Below are positions 7,364 through 14,277 of a stretch of 14,277 nt of DNA, piece by piece. The stretch's first letter is position 1. The number at the start of each line of letters is the position of its first letter. Under the pieces are notes generated by a model. It searched no databases and had not been told where the DNA came from. It saw only the letters and a program-made list of their open reading frames with translations. Both the position numbers and the translations under genes were made by a program. This DNA comes from Synergistaceae bacterium (GTDB lineage Bacteria > Synergistota > Synergistia > Synergistales > Synergistaceae), in assembly GCA_031274465.1 (NCBI GenBank), contig JAISQC010000216.1, positions 1-14,277 on the forward strand, in the 5' to 3' direction.

Positions 7364-9424
7364 TTACAATCCGATCCTCGCCACGGTGTCGTCCCATTTT
7401 TTCGTCAGCATCTCCGCGCCGTTTTCCTTCACGGTCATCTCGGATTTTACAAAAAAATTGGTTTTGTCGCACGACATGGATGTAACTATGTCCGCTTCCG
7501 CCAGCCATCCTTCCCCGCCAATTTTCATCTTCTGATAGAGATTATACTTCGCCGACAAAGGATCGCCGTTTTTTACGGTCAGCTCGCGCTTCAGATTGTG
7601 CTCCACCGTTATGCCCACCTCGTCGAAACGGTAGACTCCTTCTCCGAAGACCCCGCCGACTCCGTCTGTGACGCAGGTCCAAGTGTCGGCAAGTATGTCG
7701 TACGAGATGGACCTGCCCACGTACCCTTCGCTCAATACCGTCACGGGAGTGAGCGGAGCGCTTTCGGGCTGAGGTATCGGGCCGACGCACTTTTCGCGCT
7801 CCGTGAATACCGGCATGAAGAGCGTCCCGGTGGAAAGATCGATAGAAAGCGAGGCTTCCTCCGGCATGGGCCAGAACATCGGCCAGAACGTCGTGGCGAG
7901 CGACAGGCGGATTCTGTGTCCGGCAGGGAAACAGTGCGCGATGCAGTCGAGATTGACGCGGGATTTTACTTTTTTCCCTGGCACGAGGGGAACGAACTTA
8001 TCGTGCCCTTCGAGGTGAGACAGGTTCATCACCCCGTAGCTCACCTGCGTCGCCGCCCCGTCGGGGCTTATGTCCGAAATCTGGGCGAAGAGCATCGCGC
8101 ACGGCTTGTCGCTTGAAAGCTCGACCTCCAAACGCGGATAGCCGAAAATTTCGACGTCGTCCGGCAGTATCTCGCTGTCGAAGACCATCGCCATGCCGTC
8201 GTCCATGCGTTGGTCGCCCGGGCTCTCGCCAGGCACTCCGGCACCCATCCATTCGCCCGAGAGCAGGCCGTGCGCCAGCTGGGTCTTGAGCAAAACCGTC
8301 CCGGCGCCGTGCGAAATTTTGTCCGTCAATTTGCCATAATCCAAATGGAGGGGGCACTCTTTTACGAGCTCCGTGGGCCACGAATCGGCTTTTACCCATC
8401 GGCCCGGGGAAACGGGCTGAAACGCCGAGGGCCTGACGCAGCCCTCCATCCACGCCTGAACCATCGGAGCGTCCATAGCGTCGTTTGGCGCGCCCTTCAG
8501 CCAGCGATCCCACCACCTGACGGCTTCCTGAAGGAAACCGACAGCCGGCGCCGGCGCCCCGTCATGGGCGTAAAGATGGCCCCACGGGCCGATTACGGCA
8601 CGTCTTGGGACATCCAGATTCTCCATTATCCTAAGGACGGTGTTCGTGTACGAGTCAACCCAACCGTCGAACGCCAGGACGGGACACCGGATGGCCGAAT
8701 AGTCCTCGCAGATCGAACCGTGTTTCCAATATTCGTCCCGCAGGGGATGATCCATCCAGAGTTTTGGCCAGTGCGGCATTTCCTCCAGGCGCTTTGACCA
8801 CTTCTCCCGCCACCCGCCGGCATCCAGCTGCGGGTCTATCGGCCTGCTTTGATACGCCAGCATTATCGCCCCCCACCACAGGTTGTCGTTGAGAAGGCAG
8901 CCTCCCTTGTAGTGGATGTCGTCGTTGTATCGGTCGTCCGTAAAACCTACCACTATAATAGCTTTCAGCGCCGGAGGACGCCGCGCCGCAACCTGCAGGG
9001 AGTTGAAGCCCCCCCACGATTTTCCCATCATGCCGACGTTTCCGTCGCACCACGGCTGGCGGGATATCCATTCGATCACCTCGAGCGCGTCGTCCTGCTC
9101 ACCCTTGAGGTATTCGTCGCGAAGCAACCCGTCGGACTCGCCGCTGCCCCTCATGTCAACGCGCACCACGGCGTATCCGTGCCCCGATATGTAGCCGTGC
9201 ATCGGCTCGTCTCTGGAGCGGGTCCCGTCGCGCTTGCGGTAAGGTATGTATTCCAGAACAGCCGGCATCGGTTTTGAGTCCGAGGCTTCTGGCAGCCACA
9301 TGCGGGCGGCGAGTTTTGTGCCGTCCGTGAGCGGAATCCAGCAGTGCTCTATTTTTTTCACCTTATGCGGAAATTCCGTAACTATGCGTTTTTCGAGTAT
9401 CCCCTGTTCCTGAAATGCCGTCAT
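7364..9424 (-). CDS. CocE/NonD (X-Pro dipeptidyl-peptidase S15-like) serine hydrolase
   Basis: A 686-residue alpha/beta hydrolase. The S15 domain starts with GTKLAARMWLPE (35-46) and EYIPYRKRD (58-66). The motif VDMRGSGESDG (89-99) follows, and the nucleophile elbow is GKSWGG with Ser136. Asp257 in FDGWVDSYTN and His283 in GPWGHLYAH complete the predicted triad. The C-terminal half matches the jelly-roll X-Pro/CocE C-terminal domain (for example FPAGHRIRLSLATTFWP and EIFGYPRLEVELSSD). It is longer than Rhodococcus CocE because of about 120 extra C-terminal residues. There is no signal peptide or membrane segment, so it should act in the cytoplasm on imported esters, amides or peptides; the family includes cocaine esterase, X-Pro peptidases and beta-lactam ester hydrolases. 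GGGAGG lies about 10 bases before the ATG. It sits between an MFS gene (19 bp) and the oligopeptide transporter genes. The substrate is unknown. Confidence 0.88.
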   Translation of the reverse strand: MTAFQEQGILEKRIVTEFPHKVKKIEHCWIPLTDGTKLAARMWLPEASDSKPMPAVLEYIPYRKRDGTRSRDEPMHGYISGHGYAVVRVDMRGSGESDGLLRDEYLKGEQDDALEVIEWISRQPWCDGNVGMMGKSWGGFNSLQVAARRPPALKAIIVVGFTDDRYNDDIHYKGGCLLNDNLWWGAIMLAYQSRPIDPQLDAGGWREKWSKRLEEMPHWPKLWMDHPLRDEYWKHGSICEDYSAIRCPVLAFDGWVDSYTNTVLRIMENLDVPRRAVIGPWGHLYAHDGAPAPAVGFLQEAVRWWDRWLKGAPNDAMDAPMVQAWMEGCVRPSAFQPVSPGRWVKADSWPTELVKECPLHLDYGKLTDKISHGAGTVLLKTQLAHGLLSGEWMGAGVPGESPGDQRMDDGMAMVFDSEILPDDVEIFGYPRLEVELSSDKPCAMLFAQISDISPDGAATQVSYGVMNLSHLEGHDKFVPLVPGKKVKSRVNLDCIAHCFPAGHRIRLSLATTFWPMFWPMPEEASLSIDLSTGTLFMPVFTEREKCVGPIPQPESAPLTPVTVLSEGYVGRSISYDILADTWTCVTDGVGGVFGEGVYRFDEVGITVEHNLKRELTVKNGDPLSAKYNLYQKMKIGGEGWLAEADIVTSMSCDKTNFFVKSEMTVKENGAEMLTKKWDDTVARIGL

Positions 9425-9443
9425 GTCACCCGCGCCTCCCGCG

Positions 9444-10751
9444 CTATTTGCCCTTTTCGCTCAGTTGCTGAGCGGATTTTTCCCGATTGCCGTACATTTT
9501 GGTCCAGATAATCGAGAAAACGGCACCGACCGCAGCCAAAACCACCATGCCGGCGAAATATATCTGATAGCCTTTCGTCCCCTCATATGCGTCGAGCACG
9601 CGGCCCGCCACAAAAGGACAGAGCACTTCCGGAAGGTAGGCCAGCGTCGAGACAAGCCCTATGGCCGTTCCTGAAAGCTCGATCGGAACGCCTCCTTCTT
9701 CCAGCAGGGAGAAAAAAATGCCATAGTTCCCGTACATGGCGAAATATATGAGGACGCAGGCCGCCGTCAGCATAATAATCGACTCCGGTCTTTTGGGCAT
9801 GAGCAAAATGGCAACCGTCCCGATGCCCATACCCACGAAACCCAGAAAAAGGATGTTGGCCCGCCCGAATTTGTCGGCCAAAAAACCGCCTCCAGTGGAT
9901 GCCACCGGCCGGCAGTACTGCGCGAGCACCGTGAGAACCGCCGCGAAAACCGCAGATGCTCCGAACGCGCTCGTCGAATATGGCGTAAAGTAATAAAATG
10001 ACATATTGAACACGTAGCTTGAAAAGAGCAGGACGACAACCATCCATACGGAAGGCATCTTTATGACCCTCACCAGGTCCGCAACCCTGAATTTTCCGGA
10101 ATTATCCGCAATATCCGCAGCGAGAGATGTTTCCTCCCTGAAAATAAAGAAAATCAATATCCCGGCGAGGATTGCGGCGACTGAGTAGAAAGTTATTATC
10201 ATTCTGATACCTACGGCATTTCCAAGCCTGGCGCCGATTATCCCAAAAATGGACGTCGCAACGGCCAGATGCAGAGCGTTTACCACGCCTCTGCCTCCTT
10301 CGAATATCCCGTAGGCCCGTCCCTGTTCCGCCGCGTTGGCTTGTTGCCTCACGGTTTTTAAAAGCGCAGGCCAGAAGGTCAAAAGCGATGTCACGCCCCA
10401 CAGCGCGTAAATACCCACAAGCGCGTAAAACGAATTGAACGCCAGATGTCCGATTCCAGCGACGCCTGTTGCAACCAAAGAAAAAACGATCAACTTTTTT
10501 GCGGAAAACTTGTCCGCGAAAACTCCCCCTATCAGATATGACAGGAGACCAAGAACCCCGTACGCGCTTCCAAGCGTGCCCATTTGCGTATTGTTCAGAT
10601 TGTAAACTTGCAGGTACGCATCATAATAATAGAGCCTGAAATAGGGCAGGCCGTATATTGTCGATCCCGAAAATGCGAGCAGCAACAGTCTGAAAAAATT
10701 TTTTTTCAGTGCGGGAACCCCCGCAACCCCCCCTACGTCTGTTGTTGTCAT
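9444..10751 (-). CDS. MFS transporter
   Basis: A major facilitator of about 435 residues with the usual 12 hydrophobic segments in two halves. Motif A-like sequences are GGVFADKFSAKK after helix 2 and GGGFLADKFGRAN in the second half. GIFEGGRGVVNALH follows the central part of the N-terminal half and resembles phosphate-ester/sugar-acid type MFS carriers (GlpT/YihN-like), but I cannot name the substrate. Two ATGs compete. The one at 10760 touches the GGGAG at 10761-10765, leaving no spacing. The ATG at 10751 has a 9-base spacing and is the better start, shortening the protein by 3 residues. It lies 43 bp after the abgT-like gene and 19 bp before the CocE-like hydrolase, so it probably imports or exports a compound linked to one of these enzymes. 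Confidence 0.85.
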   Translation of the reverse strand: MTTTDVGGVAGVPALKKNFFRLLLLAFSGSTIYGLPYFRLYYYDAYLQVYNLNNTQMGTLGSAYGVLGLLSYLIGGVFADKFSAKKLIVFSLVATGVAGIGHLAFNSFYALVGIYALWGVTSLLTFWPALLKTVRQQANAAEQGRAYGIFEGGRGVVNALHLAVATSIFGIIGARLGNAVGIRMIITFYSVAAILAGILIFFIFREETSLAADIADNSGKFRVADLVRVIKMPSVWMVVVLLFSSYVFNMSFYYFTPYSTSAFGASAVFAAVLTVLAQYCRPVASTGGGFLADKFGRANILFLGFVGMGIGTVAILLMPKRPESIIMLTAACVLIYFAMYGNYGIFFSLLEEGGVPIELSGTAIGLVSTLAYLPEVLCPFVAGRVLDAYEGTKGYQIYFAGMVVLAAVGAVFSIIWTKMYGNREKSAQQLSEKGK

Positions 10752-10794
10752 TTCTTCCATCTCCCGTCTGCGATAATCGTTCTATGATCAAGAG

Positions 10795-12369
10795 CTATTG
10801 CATGAATATCGAGCAACCCGGCCCCACATCGATTCCGAACATATACCATACAAACAACAATAACAAAAGCCCTATAAGATACGTTATGCTGTATGGCATA
10901 CAGAGCGAAATCACCGTCCCCAGCCCTACTTTTCTGTCGGGGTCACTATTGTATGTCGCCAATAACCCCATGATTACAGGAACATAATAGTCGACCGGCG
11001 AGATTATGTTCGTGCAGGTATCGGCAATTCGATAAGTCACCTGAGTTATTGCGGGTGAAAAGCCCACCATCGCAAACATCGGCACGAAGATAGGCGCCAG
11101 AATCAGCCACTTCGCCGTTCCGCTGGTTATAAACAGGTTTATGAATGTAGCGAGCGCGACGAACGCGAGAAGAAGCGGAAACCCGGTAAGGCTTATGGAT
11201 TCGAGCAGCTCGCCCCCCTTGACACCGACAATAGTTGCAATGTTGCTTTTCGCGAAGAGATCGATGAAAATCGACGCGGGCAGGGCGATGACTATAAAAC
11301 CTAGCGCGCCCGAAACGCCCTTTTGCATATATTTGGGGACATCGTCCGCATTTTTCATGCTGCCGGAACCCACGCCATAGGCTATCGAAAGGATGAAAAA
11401 CAAAAAGAAAAGTATCGCTATGATGCTGCTCAGGAATGGTGATCTCGGCAACAAAGCGCCTGAGTCGTTCCTGAAAAGGCCGGTTTTTGGTATGGTCAAA
11501 ATCAGGATAAGCACGAGATACACGGCACCCGCAAATCCGCAATACTTCAGTCCCTTCGATTCCCCGTCGGTAATTTTGTTCTCATGAAGCGTCTTCGCGT
11601 CTATGGCCAAATCGCCCGCGCCAAGGCGCTTTGCCGTGTAATATTTAGTGACCAGCACCGTAAGTGTGGTCACTATCAAACAGGACGCGACCATGAAATA
11701 ATAATTCATCATCGGATGAACCGGCGCGTTTATGCCAAGCCCAACCGTGACCGAATCGGTTATTCCTGAAAGAAGCGCGTCGGTGCCGGCTATGAAGACA
11801 TTCGCGGTAAATCCGCCATTAGCGGCCACATAGCCGGATATTACGCCAATCCATGGGTTTAGGCCAAGAGAATTGAAAATTGCTCCAGCTACAGTTGGCA
11901 CGACAATCACTCCGGCATCCGACGCAAGGTTCGCGTTCACTCCGACGAACGCTATTATAAGCACCAATAACGACGGAGGGGTGGCGAAAATGGTTTTCCT
12001 GATAAGCGCGGAAAGCATCCCAGTCTGTTCGAGCATGCCCACTCCGAGCATCATTATCATAACCAGGCCGAGAGGGGCAAAACCGGAATAAACATTGGTG
12101 AAGTTCATAAAAAAGCTCTGGATGTTTTCCCTGCTGAGCAGATTGTTCACTTCGACCACGACTTCTTTCGGAGCGGCGCTGGCATCTCTCGCTGCCTGCA
12201 AATACGTGACGCTGACACCCGCTTTCGACATAGCGAAAGACAAGGCTATCACAATGCATGACAAGCCGATAAAAAGCCAGAAAGGGTGCGGCAACCTGTT
12301 CCCCACTATTTCAATGCCGTTAATAAATTTGTCAAAAGCGGTATTTTTTCTTTCCATCACTTTTTCCAT
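10795..12369 (-). CDS. abgT: AbgT family transporter (p-aminobenzoyl-glutamate transporter-like)
   Basis: A 524-residue secondary transporter of the AbgT family, known from E. coli p-aminobenzoyl-glutamate uptake and from homologues (for example MtrF/YdaH) reported to export sulfonamides. Family features are GNRLPHPFWLFIGL near the N-terminus, NFTNVYSGFAPLGLVMIMML, LGVGMLEQTGMLSALIRK, and NANLASDAGVIVVPTVAGAIF. Later come GYVAANGGFTANVFIAGTDALL, SGTAKWLILAPIFVPMF and ADTCTNIISPVDYY, the last two within the C-terminal re-entrant part. Length is close to the usual 510. I chose ATG at 12369, which has GGGAGG about 13 bases upstream; the frame stays open to TTG at 12426 but that extension has no similarity. 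It directly follows the abgA-like gene, the pairing seen in the abg system. The gene symbol is by family; the substrate is not proven. Confidence 0.88.
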   Translation of the reverse strand: MEKVMERKNTAFDKFINGIEIVGNRLPHPFWLFIGLSCIVIALSFAMSKAGVSVTYLQAARDASAAPKEVVVEVNNLLSRENIQSFFMNFTNVYSGFAPLGLVMIMMLGVGMLEQTGMLSALIRKTIFATPPSLLVLIIAFVGVNANLASDAGVIVVPTVAGAIFNSLGLNPWIGVISGYVAANGGFTANVFIAGTDALLSGITDSVTVGLGINAPVHPMMNYYFMVASCLIVTTLTVLVTKYYTAKRLGAGDLAIDAKTLHENKITDGESKGLKYCGFAGAVYLVLILILTIPKTGLFRNDSGALLPRSPFLSSIIAILFFLFFILSIAYGVGSGSMKNADDVPKYMQKGVSGALGFIVIALPASIFIDLFAKSNIATIVGVKGGELLESISLTGFPLLLAFVALATFINLFITSGTAKWLILAPIFVPMFAMVGFSPAITQVTYRIADTCTNIISPVDYYVPVIMGLLATYNSDPDRKVGLGTVISLCMPYSITYLIGLLLLLFVWYMFGIDVGPGCSIFMQ

Positions 12370-12467
12370 TGGCGTTTTCGCGCCTCCCAGGCAAAAAATT
12401 TTGTCGGATCGGATCAAGCCAAACAAATTTTAAATTTAAATAGATTCACCGCCCCCTCTGTGGTTTT

Positions 12468-13442
12468 TCAATTTTTCAGTTTCAGAAGTTCTCCAACGAT
12501 CTCAGCCAACAGCTTGATGGACGGAACCATCACCTCCTCGTCGAAGTCGAAGGCATGATGGTGGAACCCTGCGGCAAAATCCGCTCCGAGTCCTATATAG
12601 CTTCCTATACCTCCATTTTTTTGCACTCGCCTGAGCATTTCCGCCGCGTCATCGCTGCCGCCCATGCTGCCCTCGAAATGGATTTCGTCGAACCAGTCCA
12701 CGCGCTGCGCGCATTTCCTTACTATTTCCATGGCGGAATCGTCGGCGGAGGCTGATATGACGGCACCTGTGGGTTCTATTTCCAGCTCGTTTTCGTACAT
12801 CAGTGCCGCTCCTTTGGCGGCAGACAGCACTTTATTCTGTATGTACTCGGCCACCAGGTCGTTCTGCCCTCTTATATCCACCATCATGAAAGCGGATGAC
12901 GCGATGGCGTTTCTCACCGTGCCGGCGTTCAGCACTCCGACATTCGCCCTGCAAATACCCTCGCTATGAGGCGCTATGTTATGAATGGCAAGCGCTGCCG
13001 AGCAGGCGGCGAGCAGTGCGTTTTTACCGACGTGAGGGTCGCCTACGGGATGCGCGGGTTTGCCGGTGAATTTGAAGTTAAAGCCCCGTGAATCCAAAAA
13101 ATCCTTGACCCCGCATATCAACCCGTGCGAGCCAAGGGGTCTCCCGTCCAATTTTGTCAGTCCGACATGAATGGCGAAAAAATAATCGACGTCATCCAAA
13201 ACTCCGGCTTCGACGATCCCTTTTGCCCCGCATCCACCCTCTTCGCCGGGCTGGAATATGAGTTTTATCTTACCGGAGAGGTTGCCTGCGCGCGGCAAAA
13301 GAACTTCGGCCAGCCCCAACCCCGTAGCGGTATGTCCGTCGTGCCCGCACGCATGGCAATAACCTTCATTTACTGAACGAAATCCCTCCCGCAGGGGAAA
13401 ATGCCCTGGATCACGGCTCTCCGTGATGGTGAGCGCATCCAT
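12468..13442 (-). CDS. abgA: AbgA-like M20D amidohydrolase, N-terminally truncated (probable pseudogene)
   Basis: A 324-residue frame that aligns well with the E. coli AbgA subunit as I remember it, but only from the MDAL motif onward, so roughly 115 N-terminal residues are missing. Kept features are HACGHDGHTATGLGLAEVL (30-48) with metal-binding Cys and His, KLIFQPGEEGG with the Glu pair, VDYFFAIHVG, and GKNALLAACSAALAIHNIAP followed by HSEGICRANVGVLNAG. GSMGGSDDAAEMLRRVQ and AAGFHHHAFDFDE close the catalytic domain. Both metal-site halves remain, but part of the N-terminal catalytic fold is gone. Translated frames upstream (13443-13653) contain no sign of the missing part, so this looks like a deletion or replacement, not a frameshift. 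The ATG at 13442 has no clear Shine-Dalgarno. The remaining frame has no stops, so decay is recent or the shortened protein is still made. It lies 98 bp before abgT. Confidence 0.82.
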   Translation of the reverse strand: MDALTITESRDPGHFPLREGFRSVNEGYCHACGHDGHTATGLGLAEVLLPRAGNLSGKIKLIFQPGEEGGCGAKGIVEAGVLDDVDYFFAIHVGLTKLDGRPLGSHGLICGVKDFLDSRGFNFKFTGKPAHPVGDPHVGKNALLAACSAALAIHNIAPHSEGICRANVGVLNAGTVRNAIASSAFMMVDIRGQNDLVAEYIQNKVLSAAKGAALMYENELEIEPTGAVISASADDSAMEIVRKCAQRVDWFDEIHFEGSMGGSDDAAEMLRRVQKNGGIGSYIGLGADFAAGFHHHAFDFDEEVMVPSIKLLAEIVGELLKLKN

Positions 13443-13456
13443 GTACTTTAAATATT

Positions 13457-13474
13457 CTAAGGAATCGCTAATTA
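13457..13474. repeat. Repeat-end-like sequence upstream of the truncated abgA
   Basis: CTAAGGAATCGCTAATTA matches the left end of the palindrome at 324 (CTAAGGAAACACTGATTT) at about 14 of 18 positions, with the first 8 identical. It is 15 bp from the start of the truncated gene, between that gene and the promoter. No partner inverted end is seen in this gap. It may be the remnant of an element insertion, or chance similarity in AT-rich DNA. Confidence 0.35.
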
Positions 13475-13481
13475 CCCTTAC

Positions 13482-13510
13482 ATTATTTCACGGGCTGCCA
13501 TATTTTTCAA
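13482..13510 (-). promoter_or_regulatory. Sigma70-type promoter for the abgA'-abgT block
   Basis: On the minus strand the -35 box is TTGAAA (13505-13510) and the -10 box is AATAAT (13482-13487), with a 17-bp spacer. Each box differs from consensus at one position. Transcription would start near 13475, about 30 bp before the truncated gene's ATG, and could run through the whole ten-gene block because no clear terminator lies inside it. No operator is evident. Confidence 0.55.
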
Positions 13511-13523
13511 GTATAGTTTACTA

Positions 13524-13548
13524 CATGCTTTTCACCCATGCTTTTCAA
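13524..13548. repeat. Short tandem repeat upstream of the promoter
   Basis: CATGCTTTTCA occurs twice (13524-13534 and 13537-13547), period 13 bp. It lies just upstream of the predicted -35 box at 13505-13510 (minus-strand sense). It could be a pair of regulator half-sites or a plain duplication; nothing else supports either. Confidence 0.3.
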
Positions 13549-13653
13549 AAAGCTCTCAGCAAAGGATAATGCGGCATGAAAAATCTTCTTTAAGCATCAG
13601 AATGAATATCTCGCACAAGCGTGTCGCGGCACCCGTCCGAGATTGGCTGTTTC

Positions 13654-14277
13654 TTATTTTTTCGAGGCGAGCCGATCCAAAATCGTCATATAGTCCTCGA
13701 CGCCCAACGCTCTGGGATTGCTCGCATTGCTCAGGTTTTCGAACGATTTCACCGCTATTTCGCGGAAATCGGGCCTGGCTATGCAAAAAGAGGAAAACGG
13801 CGGTATGCCTACTTCGTCGGAGAGTTTTTTCACCGCCGCGACTGCGGCGTCCGCGCCCTCTTCGTCCGATGAAAACCGAAGCCCCATCGCTCGCGCGATG
13901 TCGGCGTATTTTTCGGCGCAGCACCCCTTGCTGTACTCCATAACCTCGGGCAGGCAGACCGAGTTGCAGATTCCGTGGGGCAGGTCGAACATGCCGCCGA
14001 GCGATTCGGCTATGCAATGAACTGCGGCGACGTCGGAGTGGCTGAACGATATCGCGCCCAGTAGGCTGCCCATCAACATACCGGCCCTTGCCTCAATGTC
14101 GGCGCCGTTCGCGACGGCGTTTTTCAGATATTTGGAGATGAGGGTGATGGAGTGCAAAGCAACGGCGTTGCCTATCGGCTCGGCGCATTTTGCGGTATAG
14201 CCTTCGATCGCGTGCGTCATCGCGTCCATGCCCGTGGAGGCGGTGAGCAGTTTCGGCATCGAAACGGTGAGTTCCGG
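13654..14277 (-). CDS. Iron-containing alcohol dehydrogenase, C-terminal part (5' end outside window)
   Basis: The frame is open to the window edge and begins PELTVSMPKLLTASTGMDAM, the metal-binding part of the family. About 208 codons are visible, the C-terminal half of a protein usually near 380 residues; the NAD(P)-binding half lies beyond the window. Metal ligands by family comparison are Asp18 and His22 of the visible part (GMDAMTH), His87 (AVHCIAE) and His101 (FDLPHG), with the usual 14-residue spacing between the last two. The second His of the common HxxxH motif is Glu91 here, as in some subfamilies. The protein would reduce or oxidise an alcohol or aldehyde with NAD(P); the substrate is not predictable. 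The ATG at 14259 is internal. It ends 211 bp before the truncated abgA gene. It is on the same strand but separated from the block by a promoter, so it is probably a separate unit. Confidence 0.88.
   Translation of the reverse strand, partial: PELTVSMPKLLTASTGMDAMTHAIEGYTAKCAEPIGNAVALHSITLISKYLKNAVANGADIEARAGMLMGSLLGAISFSHSDVAAVHCIAESLGGMFDLPHGICNSVCLPEVMEYSKGCCAEKYADIARAMGLRFSSDEEGADAAVAAVKKLSDEVGIPPFSSFCIARPDFREIAVKSFENLSNASNPRALGVEDYMTILDRLASKK

Noticed and set aside
12427..12467. AT-rich palindromic sequence (ATTTAAATTTAAA) between abgA-like and abgT-like genes
   Set aside because: It is short and low in complexity. I found no promoter boxes with correct spacing and no known operator pattern.
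13604..13645. A possible stem-loop downstream of the alcohol dehydrogenase (ATCTCG ... CGAGAT)
   Set aside because: The stem is only 6 bp with a loop of more than 20 bases, and there is no T-run after it on the minus strand, so it is not a convincing terminator.

Overview
The window looks like chromosomal DNA from a moderately GC-rich, amino-acid- and peptide-using bacterium. The protein style (Dpp/Opp transporters, several M20 amidohydrolases, an Rpn-type nuclease remnant, AbgT, an iron alcohol dehydrogenase) would suit an anaerobic Synergistota-like diderm. That placement is an inference from gene content, not from a marker gene.

Layout: (i) 1-276, plus strand: the tail of an Rpn/PD-(D/E)XK nuclease-transposase gene cut by the window edge. 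(ii) 277-661: no gene, but a roughly 190-bp imperfect palindrome (324-513) with conserved ends, followed by a second related repeat end. (iii) 662-13442, minus strand: ten genes in one direction with gaps of -4 to about 98 bp. In transcription order they are an N-terminally truncated abgA-like amidohydrolase, an abgT-like transporter, an MFS transporter, a CocE/S15-type hydrolase, the peptide ABC transporter as oppD-oppF-oppA-oppB-oppC, and an AbgB/PM20D2-like M20 amidohydrolase. (iv) 13443-13653: a 211-bp gap with a good sigma70-type promoter pointing into the block and another copy of the repeat end. (v) 13654-14277, minus strand: the C-terminal part of an iron-containing alcohol dehydrogenase.

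How the genes may work together: the block pairs three uptake routes (AbgT secondary transporter, MFS carrier, peptide ABC importer) with three predicted hydrolases (two M20 metallo-amidohydrolases and one serine hydrolase) that appear cytoplasmic. This fits scavenging of amide-linked compounds such as short peptides, N-acyl or p-aminobenzoyl amino acids, followed by intracellular hydrolysis. The three components of the E. coli abg system (A, T, B) are all represented, but A is truncated and B sits seven genes away behind the transporter genes. The substrate is not shown by the sequence.

The most unusual signals are the foldback repeat at 324-513 and the clean loss of the AbgA N-terminus next to a repeat-like sequence and a promoter. 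I see no tRNA, rRNA, CRISPR array or complete transposase gene.
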